DNA of 64,000 nucleotides from an uncultured Clostridia bacterium (GTDB lineage Bacteria > Bacillota > Clostridia > Oscillospirales > Acutalibacteraceae). Under the pieces are notes generated by a model. The model saw nothing but the letters and a program-made list of their open reading frames with translations, searched no databases and was not told the origin of the DNA. The stretch is from the NCBI GenBank assembly GCA_947630285.1, contig CANRHD010000001.1, positions 1 through 64,000 on the forward strand, written 5' to 3'. The stretch's first letter is position 1. Each line of letters starts with the position of its first letter. Both the position numbers and the translations under genes were made by a program. This document shows positions 52,396-61,572 of the stretch, piece by piece.

Positions 52396-52424
52396 ATTAT
52401 AAATGATTAAGATTTTTTTTGCAA
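52396..52424 (-). promoter_or_regulatory. Promoter of the rpiR-cmk-plsC-ispH/rpsA operon
   Basis: On the minus strand TTGCAA (52419-52424) and TATAAT (52396-52401) are separated by 17 bp, 26 bp from the GTG. Confidence 0.6.
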
Positions 52425-52468
52425 GAAAAGCTGCAAAATTAATAAAAACAAATTAAACCAATCCCTGC

Positions 52469-53656
52469 CTAAACCAGCGCTAAATTGTCCGTCATATCCG
52501 TGCCGCAGGGTCTGATAACAGGCAAAGTAAGATTATATATATCCGTCGCCCTGCACTCAAGGGCAAAGCACCGTTTGGCTTCCTCGCCCAAATTTAAAAT
52601 ATCCGAGCTTCTCATTACGATGGGAAGCTTTGCGGTTTTTCTCGCATTCCTTAGAATTTCCTTTCCCTTTTCGTTAAAGCCGATAACCCTTATATACGGA
52701 GCGCCTGAGGCGGTATCCGACCTTTTTATTCCCAAAAAAGCGCACAAAACTATACGCCTGATACGGGAGTGGGTATATCTCTTGGTCTTTGCGTTTTCAA
52801 ATACCTGAGCAAGGGTACGGGCGTCCTTGGCGGCATTGAGTATTCTGTTTTCTATGCCCTCGGAGACATCGGGAGTATCCCTGAAGCTTTCGCCGTCTGC
52901 CATACGCAGAAACGAAAGCACGGCAATATCAAGCTTTTGGTATTGAGACGGTGCAAGCCCGCTGTTTACCGCCTGTGTTAAAATCTCATAAGAGGAACGG
53001 GGCATATATTCTTCGACGCTTTCCGAGTTTTTAAACTTTTCACGGATAAAGGAAGCGCCGGCAAACGAACCGCACGGCTCGTTTTCATCGTGTCCGGCTC
53101 CCGTTCTCGGCACGGCTTTCGGCTTAATTTCGGAATTTAAACGCCTGAGAGCGCCGATATATTCCACCGCAAGTATATCGTTGGGTGAGCGTAAAACAGA
53201 GGCAAGCTCGTTTGAGCATACGCTCTCAACCGCCTTTTGACGGGCAAAGGCGTAAGTGACGCCCGTTTTTAAAAGCTCGGAAATACCGTTTTGCACCCCG
53301 TCTTTTTCAAGAGCCAGAGCTAAATTTGTAAGCTTTGAAATATCTCCGCACTCGCTTCCGAACGCCAGGGTATCGACCGTACCGAGGCTGTCAAGCAAAC
53401 CTACGCCTGCGCCGGCAAAGGTCTGCGCCCCGGAAAGGCAATATGCCACGGGAAGCTCCAAAACCAAATCCGCACCGCAAAGCAGAGCCTGTTTCGCCCT
53501 CAGGCGCTTTTCTGCGACGGCAGGTTCGCACCGCTGGACAAAATTACCGCTCATTACGCAGATAACGCCGTCGCCCTCGTTCTTTACGCTGTCGATGAGA
53601 TATTTATGGCCGTTGTGAAACGGATTAAATTCACATACAATTCCTATGGCGCTCAT
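52469..53656 (-). CDS. tmcAL: tRNA(Met) cytidine acetate ligase
   Basis: About 395 aa (YlbM family), making N4-acetylcytidine at the wobble base of elongator tRNA-Met with acetate and ATP. The nucleotidyltransferase start GIVCEFNPFHNGHKYLI contains the HxGH motif; then GADLVLELPVAYCLSGAQTFA and SPNDILAVEY. AAAGGA lies before the ATG at 53656. It overlaps the DNA glycosylase gene by 4 nt. The acetate kinase gene across the divergent promoter also deals with acetate. Confidence 0.94.
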   Translation of the reverse strand: MSAIGIVCEFNPFHNGHKYLIDSVKNEGDGVICVMSGNFVQRCEPAVAEKRLRAKQALLCGADLVLELPVAYCLSGAQTFAGAGVGLLDSLGTVDTLAFGSECGDISKLTNLALALEKDGVQNGISELLKTGVTYAFARQKAVESVCSNELASVLRSPNDILAVEYIGALRRLNSEIKPKAVPRTGAGHDENEPCGSFAGASFIREKFKNSESVEEYMPRSSYEILTQAVNSGLAPSQYQKLDIAVLSFLRMADGESFRDTPDVSEGIENRILNAAKDARTLAQVFENAKTKRYTHSRIRRIVLCAFLGIKRSDTASGAPYIRVIGFNEKGKEILRNARKTAKLPIVMRSSDILNLGEEAKRCFALECRATDIYNLTLPVIRPCGTDMTDNLALV

Positions 53657-54153
53657 ATATTCAAATCCTTTCCGATAACGCTCCATTCTTTTAAAAGCCT
53701 TTCCATACCGAAGGACGCATTTGCAGGGCTTGTGGAGGGTAAAAGGACAATTTCCCTGCCCGTATTTTCCTTAACGAATTTATTATAAAGTCTTTCCGCC
53801 GTTTTACCGTTGGCATACAGCGTTTTTATTTTCGCACGGGACAGTATGGCGGAAAAATCGTTGGGCACGACATTTTTTATCGAGCTGTCGGCGGAATTTG
53901 AAATCTCGCAGGATTTTATCACATCCCACACGGCTATACGGTTAGCAAGGAGCATTCGTTTTTTCTCATCTGTGCTTTTCGGCAAATCCGTTTTCAGGAT
54001 TTTTGAAAGCAACGCCCAAAATCTGTTTTGGGGGTGGCCGTAATAAAAATTACACTCCCTTGACTTTACGGACGGAAAAGTGCCGAGTATTAATATTTCG
54101 GAATTTTCGTCAAAAACAGGTTCAAATGTGTGGGTTTGAAATTGCCTGTCCAT
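53653..54153 (-). CDS. Mug-like/hypoxanthine DNA glycosylase
   Basis: A 166 aa uracil-DNA-glycosylase-fold protein. LGTFPSVKSRECNFYYGHPQNRFW at residues ~23-47 and LLPSTSPANA near the end match the DNA-deoxyinosine glycosylase group (TIGR04274-type). It should excise deaminated bases. AAGGAGG precedes the ATG. It is the first gene of a two-gene unit with tmcAL. Confidence 0.87.
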   Translation of the reverse strand: MDRQFQTHTFEPVFDENSEILILGTFPSVKSRECNFYYGHPQNRFWALLSKILKTDLPKSTDEKKRMLLANRIAVWDVIKSCEISNSADSSIKNVVPNDFSAILSRAKIKTLYANGKTAERLYNKFVKENTGREIVLLPSTSPANASFGMERLLKEWSVIGKDLNI

Positions 54154-54182
54154 ATTGCCTCCTTAAAGTTTAATCTTTACTC

Positions 54183-54211
54183 TTGAAAAATTCCAATATT
54201 AAGTATATAAT
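54183..54211 (+). promoter_or_regulatory. Promoter of ackA (TTGAAA-17-TATAAT)
   Basis: TTGAAA at 54183-54188 and a perfect TATAAT at 54206-54211. Its -10 shares two bases with the -10 of the opposing promoter (54202-54230). Confidence 0.75.
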
Positions 54212-54230
54212 ATTACAGATAAAAATTCAA
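54202..54230 (-). promoter_or_regulatory. Promoter of the glycosylase-tmcAL unit
   Basis: On the minus strand TTGAAT (54225-54230) and TATACT (54202-54207) are 17 bp apart. It overlaps the ackA promoter face to face. Confidence 0.6.
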
Positions 54231-54253
54231 CAAAAACCATCGGAGGTTTAATT

Positions 54254-55462
54254 ATGAAAATACTCGTTATTAACGCAGGCAGTTCCTCGCTTAAATATCA
54301 GCTTATCGATATGGAAAACGAAAACCTGCTTGCAAAGGGAATTTGCGAACAAATCGGCGATGAAAACGCAACCTTTACGCATAAGGTTCCCTCAAGCCCT
54401 GAAAAGACAATAAAGAGTCAGCCGCATCTTATGGCGGATCACAGCGAAGCTATACAGTTGGTTCTTGACACGCTGGTAAGCGAGGAGCACGGCGTAATCA
54501 AGTCGATGGACGAAATAGGCGCAGTAGGCCACAGGGTTCTCCACGGTGCGGAGAAGTTCTCCTCTTCCGTTCTCGTTACGGAGGATATGAAAGAGGCGGT
54601 TAAAGAATGTTTCAAATTCGGCCCTCTGCACAACCCGGCAAACCTCAAGGGTATCGAGGCGTGCGAAAAAATTATGAGCGTGCCGCAGGTTGCCGTTTTC
54701 GACACGGGATTTCATCAGACAATGCCCGACTACGCCTATATGTACGCCCTGCCGTATGAATTTTACGAGAAAGACGGCATAAGGAAATACGGCTTCCACG
54801 GAACCTCGCACAGATATGTTTCAGGCAGATGTATAGAGCTTCTCGGCGGCAAAGCAGAGGGAACCAGGATAGTCACCTGCCACCTTGGCAACGGCTCGTC
54901 AATTTCTGCGGTTAAAGACGGAAAATGCTTTGACACGACTATGGGTCTTACTCCGCTTGAGGGCATTATAATGGGTACTCGCTGCGGCTCTATCGACCCT
55001 GCTATTATCCCGGTTATTATGAAATCGCATAACCTTACACCGGACGAAATGGATACTCTTATGAACAAAAAGAGCGGTATGCTCGGTATTGCCGGCACAA
55101 GCGACAACAGAACCATTGAGCAGAGGGCAAAGGAAGGAGATGCGAGAGCCAAGCTTGTGGAGTCAATGCTCTGTCATCAGCTTACAAAGTATATCGGCGG
55201 TTTTGCCGCCGCAATGGGCGGACTTGACGCTGTGGTATTTACCGGAGGCATAGGCGAAAACAATCCGCAGTACAGGACAAGGATTGCGGAAAAAATCAAA
55301 TTCCTCGGTACGGATATTGACGAAGAGAAAAACCATATCAGGGGCGAAGAGGTTGAAATCTCCGTTCCCGGCTCTAAGGTCAAGATGTATGTAATACCGA
55401 CTAACGAAGAGCTTGTCATTGCAAGGGACACGCTTGAGATAGTTAATTCGCTTAATAAATAA
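54254..55462 (+). CDS. ackA: Acetate kinase
   Basis: A 402 aa enzyme making ATP and acetate from acetyl phosphate. ASKHA motifs: VINAGSSSLKYQLID, GHRVLHGAEKF, YGFHGTSHRYV, TCHLGNGSSISAV and VFTGGIGENN. GGAGG precedes the ATG. No pta gene is in the window. The unit ends at a strong terminator. Confidence 0.98.
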   Translation: MKILVINAGSSSLKYQLIDMENENLLAKGICEQIGDENATFTHKVPSSPEKTIKSQPHLMADHSEAIQLVLDTLVSEEHGVIKSMDEIGAVGHRVLHGAEKFSSSVLVTEDMKEAVKECFKFGPLHNPANLKGIEACEKIMSVPQVAVFDTGFHQTMPDYAYMYALPYEFYEKDGIRKYGFHGTSHRYVSGRCIELLGGKAEGTRIVTCHLGNGSSISAVKDGKCFDTTMGLTPLEGIIMGTRCGSIDPAIIPVIMKSHNLTPDEMDTLMNKKSGMLGIAGTSDNRTIEQRAKEGDARAKLVESMLCHQLTKYIGGFAAAMGGLDAVVFTGGIGENNPQYRTRIAEKIKFLGTDIDEEKNHIRGEEVEISVPGSKVKMYVIPTNEELVIARDTLEIVNSLNK

Positions 55463-55479
55463 GGCGTTAAAATAAAAGA

Positions 55480-55522
55480 AAAGCTCCCGTTTGAATTTGT
55501 TTTTCAAACGGGAGTTTTTATA
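55480..55522. terminator. Bidirectional terminator between ackA and rrf2
   Basis: CTCCCGTTTGAA/TTCAAACGGGAG, a perfect 12 bp stem, flanked by A and T runs on both sides, between convergent genes. Confidence 0.9.
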
Positions 55523-55536
55523 TAGAGGAAAAGCGT

Positions 55537-55941
55537 TTAAATGTCAAGCAAATCTTTCAGAGTGATTGAGTCAAAAAAGCCGTTTACCATACCGTACAGC
55601 TTTTTCCACATGGGGAGCGTTTTACAGCTTTCGGCACGGTTACACGGCGGTGCGCCGCTCACAAGACAGCTTACGGGAGAGAGGTCACCCTCGGATATTC
55701 TCAAAATATCGCCTACGGTGTATTCCTCCGGCCTTTTTACAAGCCTGTAGCCGCCTCCCTTGCCGTGTACGCCCTCTACCAGGCCCTCTTTAACAAGCGC
55801 CGGCATTATGCGCTCGATATATTTAAGGGAAAGCTCCTGCCGCTGTGCCACCTCTTTCATGGGCACATATCCGTTTTGACCGTTTTCCGCCAAATCGAGC
55901 ATAACTCTGAGAGCGTAGCGCCCCCTTGTAGAAATCATCAT
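55537..55941 (-). CDS. Rrf2 family regulator (IscR/CymR-like)
   Basis: A 134 aa winged-HTH regulator. The start STRGRYALRVMLDLA, then LSLKYIERIMPALVKEGLVEGVHGKGGGYRL, is diagnostic. Three Cys in the C-terminal loop (SCLVSGAPPCNRAESCKTL) could bind an iron-sulfur cluster, as in IscR, or the protein could act like CymR with CysK. It lies 35 nt after cysK, so it is probably the repressor of its own metY-cysK-rrf2 operon. Confidence 0.93.
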   Translation of the reverse strand: MMISTRGRYALRVMLDLAENGQNGYVPMKEVAQRQELSLKYIERIMPALVKEGLVEGVHGKGGGYRLVKRPEEYTVGDILRISEGDLSPVSCLVSGAPPCNRAESCKTLPMWKKLYGMVNGFFDSITLKDLLDI

Positions 55942-55976
55942 TTTTACTCCTGAAGCCTAAAATCAGCTAAATATCA

Positions 55977-56906
55977 TCAATCCTCAAACAAAGGCGTAGA
56001 CAGATACCTGTCGCCGGTGTCGGGAAGCAGGACAACTATATTTTTGCCCTCGTTTTCAGGGCGTTTTGCAAGCTCGATAGCCGCATAAGCCGCCGCACCC
56101 GAAGAAATTCCGACAAGCACGCCCTCGCTTCTGCCTATAAGCTTACCCGTCTCGAATGCGTCGCCGTCCTCAACGGGAATAATCTCGTCATAAATTTTGG
56201 TATTGAGTACCTCCGGCACAAAGCCTGCGCCTATGCCCTGTATTTTATGTGCGCCCGAAGTTCCCTTTGAAAGCACGGGAGACGACGCCGGCTCTACGGC
56301 TACGATTTTAACGGTGGGATTTTTCGATTTTAAATACTCGCCTACGCCCGTTACCGTTCCGCCCGTCCCTACGCCGGAAACGAAAATATCAACCTTTCCC
56401 TGTGTGTCCTCATAAATCTCCGGACCTGTAGTAAGCCTGTGGATTTCGGGGTTTGCCGGATTGACAAACTGGCCGGGTATAAAGCTGTTTTCAATTTCGT
56501 CCGCAAGCTCGTTTGCCTTTTGAATGGCTCCGCTCATTCCCTTTTTGCCGTCGGTCAGCACAAGCTCTGCGCCAAAGGCCTTCATAAGCTGTCTGCGCTC
56601 GACGGACATGGTTTCGGGCATAACTATAATTATACGGTAACCCTTTGCGGCGGCTACGCTTGCAAGCCCTATTCCCGTATTTCCGCTTGTAGGCTCGATT
56701 ATAACGGAATCGGGCTTAAGCACTCCCCTTTTTTCCGCATCGTCTATCATGGCCTTGGCTACACGGTCCTTTACGGAACCGGCAGGGTTAAGATATTCAA
56801 GCTTTGCTATTATCTTTGCCCGAAGTCCGAGCTTCTTTTCAATATGGGTGAGTTCAAGCAGGGGCGTTTTTCCTATTATATCCGCCGCACTTTTGTAAAT
56901 TGCCAT
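55977..56906 (-). CDS. cysK: Cysteine synthase (O-acetylserine sulfhydrylase)
   Basis: A 309 aa PLP enzyme making cysteine from O-acetylserine and sulfide. The PLP Lys motif is LNPAGSVKDRVAKAMI, the substrate loop PTSGNTGIGLAS, and the phosphate-binding loop SGVGTGGTVTGVGEYL. GAGG precedes the ATG. It lies 24 nt after metY and upstream of the Rrf2 gene. Confidence 0.97.
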   Translation of the reverse strand: MAIYKSAADIIGKTPLLELTHIEKKLGLRAKIIAKLEYLNPAGSVKDRVAKAMIDDAEKRGVLKPDSVIIEPTSGNTGIGLASVAAAKGYRIIIVMPETMSVERRQLMKAFGAELVLTDGKKGMSGAIQKANELADEIENSFIPGQFVNPANPEIHRLTTGPEIYEDTQGKVDIFVSGVGTGGTVTGVGEYLKSKNPTVKIVAVEPASSPVLSKGTSGAHKIQGIGAGFVPEVLNTKIYDEIIPVEDGDAFETGKLIGRSEGVLVGISSGAAAYAAIELAKRPENEGKNIVVLLPDTGDRYLSTPLFED

Positions 56907-56930
56907 TATGATTACCTCAATTTTTCAAAC

Positions 56931-58214
56931 TTATTTAACAGCCTCAAATCCCTTTTCGAGATCGGCTATAATGTCATCTATATGCTCCGTGCCGATGGAA
57001 AGCCTTATCGTATTCGGCTTAATTCCCTGGTCTGCAAGCTCCTCTGCGCTAAGCTGGCTGTGAGTTGTTGTAGCCGGGTGAATTACAAGGCTTTTAACAT
57101 CGGCAACATTTGCAAGCAGAGAAAAGATTTTAAGGCTGTCTATAAACCTGTGGGCCTCCTGCTCGCCGCCCTTAATTTCAAAGGTGAAAATCGAACCGCC
57201 GCCATTGGGGAAGTATTTTTCGTAAAGCTCATGGTCGGGGTGATCCGGCAAAGAGGGGTGGTTTACGCTTTCGACTGACGAATGGCCGCTTAAATACTTA
57301 ACGACCTCGGCGGTATTCTCCGCATGCCGTTCAACACGCAGGGATAAGGTTTCTATACCCTGTAAGAGCAGAAACGCCGCAAACGGGGAAATTACCGCTC
57401 CCGTGTCACGAAGCAAAATTGCCCTTATATATGTTACAAACGCCGCAGGTCCGGCGGCATCTACAAACGAAACGCCGTGATAGCTGGGGTTGGGAGCGGC
57501 TATCGCAGGATAATTGCCGCTTGCCGCCCAGTCAAATTTGCCCGAATCCACTATAATTCCGCCGAGCGTTGTGCCGTGTCCGCCCAAAAACTTTGTTGCG
57601 GAGTGAACAACTATGTCTGCGCCGTGTTCAATGGGTCTTAAAAGATACGGCGTAGCAAAGGTGTTATCGACAACCAAAGGCAGGCCGTATTTGTGGGCAA
57701 GCTCGGCAAGCTTATCAATATCGGGAATGTCGCTGTTCGGATTACCGAGCGTCTCTATGTATATTGCCCTTGTATTCGGTCTGATTGCGGCCTCAACCTC
57801 AGCAAGGTCGTGAATATTTACGAAGCTTGCCGTAATGCCGAAATTGGGAAGAGTATGCGCCAAAAGGTTATAACTGCCGCCGTAAATCGTTTTCTGCGCT
57901 ACGATGTGGCCGCCGTTCTGAGCCAAAGCCTCAAGAGTGTAGGTTATGGCCGCCGCACCCGAAGCGAGCGCAAGGGCCGCCGCACCGCCCTCCAAAGCGG
58001 CAATGCGTGTTTCCAATACCTCCTGCGTAGAGTTGGTCAAACGGCCGTAAATATTGCCTGCGTCGGCAAGCGAAAAGCGTGCCGCAGCATGTTCGCAGTT
58101 GTGAAAAACATAAGAAGTTGTGGCATATATAGGTACTGCCCTTGCGTCTGTAGCCGGATCCGGATTTTCCTGACCGGCGTGAAGCTGAACTGTTTCAAAT
58201 TTATATTCTGACAT
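56931..58214 (-). CDS. metY: O-acetylhomoserine sulfhydrylase
   Basis: About 427 aa, a Cys/Met metabolism PLP enzyme that makes homocysteine from O-acetylhomoserine and sulfide. The start is FETVQLHAGQENPDPATDARAVPIYATTSY; the PLP Lys lies in VVHSATKFLGGHGTTLGG, and a long insertion typical of the MetY branch follows. AAAGGA precedes the ATG at 58214; the track start (58253) lacks an SD. First gene of the metY-cysK-rrf2 operon. Confidence 0.95.
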   Translation of the reverse strand: MSEYKFETVQLHAGQENPDPATDARAVPIYATTSYVFHNCEHAAARFSLADAGNIYGRLTNSTQEVLETRIAALEGGAAALALASGAAAITYTLEALAQNGGHIVAQKTIYGGSYNLLAHTLPNFGITASFVNIHDLAEVEAAIRPNTRAIYIETLGNPNSDIPDIDKLAELAHKYGLPLVVDNTFATPYLLRPIEHGADIVVHSATKFLGGHGTTLGGIIVDSGKFDWAASGNYPAIAAPNPSYHGVSFVDAAGPAAFVTYIRAILLRDTGAVISPFAAFLLLQGIETLSLRVERHAENTAEVVKYLSGHSSVESVNHPSLPDHPDHELYEKYFPNGGGSIFTFEIKGGEQEAHRFIDSLKIFSLLANVADVKSLVIHPATTTHSQLSAEELADQGIKPNTIRLSIGTEHIDDIIADLEKGFEAVK

Positions 58215-58294
58215 AATTAATTTCCTTTCGATAATAAATGATAAATTGTTCAATAAATAAAATTTCTAAAAATAAATTAAATAAAATGAACGCT

Positions 58295-58351
58295 TCACAT
58301 TCGTCCGAAACGGAAATTTTGCCTTAAAAGCTTTTCAAATAACTTTTTCAA
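58295..58351 (-). CDS. Possible 18-residue leader peptide upstream of metY
   Basis: A TTG start with a strong SD (TTTGGAGG, 6 nt spacing) opens the frame MKKLFEKLLRQNFRFGRM and then TGA. It is absent from the track because of size. It lies between the operator and metY in a long leader with an AAAGCC/GGCTTT hairpin. There is no Cys in it and only one Met after the start. It could be an upstream ORF that tunes metY, or a chance frame with a good SD. Confidence 0.35.
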   Translation of the reverse strand: MKKLFEKLLRQNFRFGRM

Positions 58352-58380
58352 TGCTTGCCTCCAAACTGTAAAAGTAAAGC

Positions 58381-58410
58381 TCAAAACAAAGCCTTATTTA
58401 ATCGGGCTTT
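58381..58410 (-). promoter_or_regulatory. Leader hairpin ahead of metY
   Basis: On the minus strand AAAAAGCC pairs with GGCTTTGTTTT with one bulge, followed by a short T-containing tract. It could be a weak attenuator. No match to a known SAM riboswitch or T-box was recognised. Confidence 0.3.
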
Positions 58411-58426
58411 TTGTTTTTTTGCTTTT

Positions 58427-58445
58427 ACCTACCAAACAGGTTGGT
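58427..58445 (-). promoter_or_regulatory. Candidate Rrf2 operator over the metY start site
   Basis: ACCTACC-AAACA-GGTTGGT is an imperfect palindrome located 3 nt downstream of the metY -10, covering the transcription start. The gene for an Rrf2 regulator is in the same operon. Confidence 0.55.
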
Positions 58446-58448
58446 TAA

Positions 58449-58477
58449 ATTGTAGCACTAAAAAATTCCTCTGTCAA
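58449..58477 (-). promoter_or_regulatory. Promoter of metY-cysK-rrf2 (TTGACA-17-TACAAT)
   Basis: On the minus strand TTGACA at 58472-58477 and TACAAT at 58449-58454 are 17 bp apart. It is a strong promoter, fitting one that is held by a repressor. Confidence 0.8.
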
Positions 58478-58522
58478 TAGAAAATTTTAAAAAATTGAAA
58501 TTAAAAAATAAGGGTTAAAGCT

Positions 58523-61500
58523 TTATCTGATTTTTAAGGTCAAGATTTCAAACGGCTTCAGGCAAACGGGTATCTGACCGCCTGCTGTTCTTATAACCTT
58601 TAAATCGTTTTCCATAAGGTCGCAAACGGTTACGCTTTCAAAGTCAAAGCCTGCGGTAATTACGGTATTTGTCCTCTTGTTAAAGCTTTCGTACATTCTT
58701 ACGATAATGCCGTCGCCGTTTTCCGCCTTTTTAACCGTTTCGATTACAACATTTTCGTCTGCGCAGGATATGAAAGAGTATTCGTCTTTAAGCCTGCCCT
58801 GCTGTTTACCGATTTTAAATGCGGTCATCGGATTATTAAGCTCGTATGCCTGCCTGATAGTTCCGGCCTGTCTGTAATCGCCGCAGTGGGGATAGAGAGA
58901 ATAGGTGAAATAATGCTCGCATTTATCCGCCGTCGGGTCGGGATAAGTACCGCTTTTGAGCATGGTAAGGCTCATTACCCCGTCGTGTATGCTGTGGCCG
59001 TATTTGCAGTCGTTAATCAGGCTCACGCCGTAGCCGTATTCGGAAAGGTCGGCGAATTTATGGGCGCACACCTCAAACTTTGCGCTGTCCCAGCTTGTGT
59101 TGTAATGAGTAGGCCGTTCAACGCTTCCAAACTGAATGTCATATGTGGCCTTATCTGCGTTTATATCAACGGGGAAAGCCGTTTTTAAAATAATGTGCGA
59201 TTCTTTCCAGTCGATATAGGTGTCAAAATCTATTCTCTCAATATCATCGTAAAGCCAGATTTTTTGAACAATAACGCTGTTTAAAAAGTTCTTTTTAATT
59301 TCAAGTCCGGCCCTCGAAGCGTCCTTAATTTGCTTTATTGAAACAACATCGTTTACTTCCCACGATTTGTCGGTATAATAGTTGCTTATTTCCCAGTTGT
59401 CGTAATCTCTCGGAAAATCCTCGTAGGCCGTAATGACATTTCCCCTTGCGTTCTTTTTAAGAACATCTCTGGCGTTTCTCTTATCGTAAATTTTTGTGAG
59501 AGTTCCGTTTTTGTCAAAAACGAGGCGGAAATAGGAATTTTCTATGGTATTTTCCGTAACGCAAACGCTGTTTAAAATCTCCGGCTTTTTAATTACCTTG
59601 TAGCCCTTTGCAGGAATATTCCTGACGCTGTAAGTTTTTGAACCTATTTTAACCGTGCCGTTTCCTATAAAGGAATTGGGGTTAAATACTATTATTCCGC
59701 CGTCCGAATTTACATTGGAAATTATGCTTTCATAGGCGTTGAGGGCTATTTTTTCGCCCGAAATTCTTATCTGCTCGTACTGCTTTGCGGAAACCTCATA
59801 AACCTCCTTAATCGAAGAACCCGGTATGATGTCATGGAACTGATTGAGCAGGATTGTCTCCCAGCCGTCGTGAAGCTCCTTGGAGGGATATTTTTTGCCG
59901 TTGAGCTTTTCGTCCATAACGGCGAGTGTTTCAGCCTTTTCAAAAAGGAACTCGCTTTTTCTGTTACTGCGCTTGTTCTTGGCCTGCGAAGTATAAGTAC
60001 CCCTGTGATACTCAAGGTACAGCTCACCCTGCCATTCGGGAGTTTTTGGATTTTTCTGCGCTCTCCTTTTTACCCTTTCGAGCATAGCGCCGGCAAATTC
60101 CATCTTCGCTTTCGGCACGCCGGTAACGCCCCTTTTTAGTATATCGTAATACTCAAGGTCTTTTCTTACCGGACCGCCGCCGCCGTCGCCGTAGCCGAAG
60201 GTAATCATAATTTCGTTGTTTATATCCTTCTGCTGATAACGGTCATAGCCTCCCTGAAGCTGCGACGGGTTGAGCTTTGCATTGTATGTGCTGTTTGTAG
60301 ATACGGGCACTCCCCTGCTTTTGTCCTGAGCCGTCATAAAGTATGCGAATATTTCCGTGCCGTCTATACCCTTCCACCAAAAGGTGTCATAGGGTACTCG
60401 GTTCGTTTCGTTCCAGCCGATTTTTGAAGTCACAAACTTGTCAACGCCGCTCTTTCGCAAAATCTGGGGAAGCGCCGCAGAGTAGCCGAAAACATCGGGA
60501 AGCCACAAGACCTTGGAATCTACGCCGAATTCCTTTTTAAAGAAGTTCTTGCCGTAGAGAACCTGCCTGACAAGACTTTCGCCGGAGGAAAGGTTGCAAT
60601 CGGCCTCGACCCACATTGCGCCCTCAACCTCCCATCTGCCTGCAAGGACAAGTTTTTTCACCTGCTCGTAAAGCTCCGGGCTCTCCTCTTTAAGGTATTT
60701 GTAAAGCTGTGCCTGGCTTGACATAAACTTGTATTCGGGATATTTTTTCATTAAGGCTATAACGGTGGCAAACGAGCGCTGAACCTTTTCCCTTGTCTGT
60801 GCAAGGGTCCACAGCCACGCAACATCAATATGAGTGTGTCCTATGCAAACGGCGTTTATATCCTCGGCCTTGCAGTATTTTGAATAGAACTCCATATCAA
60901 GGTAATTGAGAGCGGCTTCTACGGACTTGTCAAACTCGCTTGAATTTTTAACCCTCATATCGAGCATATTGACGGCGTTAATTATATATTTTTCTATTTC
61001 AATATACTTTTTTTCTTCGGGTTCAAGGTATTGTGTAACCTCAAACGGCACCTTTAAAGAGTAATACAGCTTTCTTGCCCGTTCGTTATAAACTCTCATT
61101 TTTGCCTCAAAATCGAGATAGGCGTCGCCTGCCATACCCGTATAGGCATAGATGTATAACTCATAGCTTTTATTTGCGTTATCGAGAAAAATCTCACGGT
61201 GGTTCATATCAAGACCCTGCACAAGCTCGCCGTCAACATAGACTATGAACTGCGGATTAATGGCGTCCCAGCCGTTTTGAGCAGAGCTTGTGGAAATTTC
61301 CACTTCAACATTTTTGCCTCTCAGCTGCGGAGGAATAATAAGCTTCTTGTAAAACCAGGCGTGTGAGTCCTGTTTGCCGCCCCAGCGGTCGTTTAGAGAA
61401 AACGGGCGGAAGCCCTCGCCCGTATCGGGAAGCTCATTATTCTTTTTATAACCGCATTCTTTATACATAAAGCCGTCGATTACGCTTTCGTAAACCGTCA

Positions 61501-61558
61501 TATAATCACGGTATGTATCAAAGAAAACCTTCATTCTGTCCTCATAAAAATCAGTCAT
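58523..61558 (-). CDS. GH38 alpha-mannosidase
   Basis: A 1011 aa cytosolic enzyme (no signal peptide). The barrel has CIGHTHIDVAWLWTLAQTREK (zinc-binding His/Asp) near residue 240, the nucleophile in MWVEADCNLSSGESLVRQ, and WLPDVFGYSAALPQIL. The C-terminal beta domains complete the family length. It should cleave alpha-mannose from imported N-glycan or mannan fragments. AGAGGA precedes the ATG. It lies 14 nt after folC, and a GPH symporter gene is divergent to folC. Confidence 0.95.
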   Translation of the reverse strand: MTDFYEDRMKVFFDTYRDYMTVYESVIDGFMYKECGYKKNNELPDTGEGFRPFSLNDRWGGKQDSHAWFYKKLIIPPQLRGKNVEVEISTSSAQNGWDAINPQFIVYVDGELVQGLDMNHREIFLDNANKSYELYIYAYTGMAGDAYLDFEAKMRVYNERARKLYYSLKVPFEVTQYLEPEEKKYIEIEKYIINAVNMLDMRVKNSSEFDKSVEAALNYLDMEFYSKYCKAEDINAVCIGHTHIDVAWLWTLAQTREKVQRSFATVIALMKKYPEYKFMSSQAQLYKYLKEESPELYEQVKKLVLAGRWEVEGAMWVEADCNLSSGESLVRQVLYGKNFFKKEFGVDSKVLWLPDVFGYSAALPQILRKSGVDKFVTSKIGWNETNRVPYDTFWWKGIDGTEIFAYFMTAQDKSRGVPVSTNSTYNAKLNPSQLQGGYDRYQQKDINNEIMITFGYGDGGGGPVRKDLEYYDILKRGVTGVPKAKMEFAGAMLERVKRRAQKNPKTPEWQGELYLEYHRGTYTSQAKNKRSNRKSEFLFEKAETLAVMDEKLNGKKYPSKELHDGWETILLNQFHDIIPGSSIKEVYEVSAKQYEQIRISGEKIALNAYESIISNVNSDGGIIVFNPNSFIGNGTVKIGSKTYSVRNIPAKGYKVIKKPEILNSVCVTENTIENSYFRLVFDKNGTLTKIYDKRNARDVLKKNARGNVITAYEDFPRDYDNWEISNYYTDKSWEVNDVVSIKQIKDASRAGLEIKKNFLNSVIVQKIWLYDDIERIDFDTYIDWKESHIILKTAFPVDINADKATYDIQFGSVERPTHYNTSWDSAKFEVCAHKFADLSEYGYGVSLINDCKYGHSIHDGVMSLTMLKSGTYPDPTADKCEHYFTYSLYPHCGDYRQAGTIRQAYELNNPMTAFKIGKQQGRLKDEYSFISCADENVVIETVKKAENGDGIIVRMYESFNKRTNTVITAGFDFESVTVCDLMENDLKVIRTAGGQIPVCLKPFEILTLKIR

Positions 61559-61572
61559 ATTTAATCCTCTCT

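Noticed and set aside
56439-57278. 279 aa plus-strand ORF across cysK and metY
   Set aside because: It is antisense to two clear PLP enzyme genes, is rich in Cys/Tyr/Phe as expected of a shadow frame, and has no SD.
58215-58426. SAM riboswitch or T-box in the metY leader
   Set aside because: None of the conserved core sequences of either class could be recognised; only a simple hairpin and a small ORF are visible.
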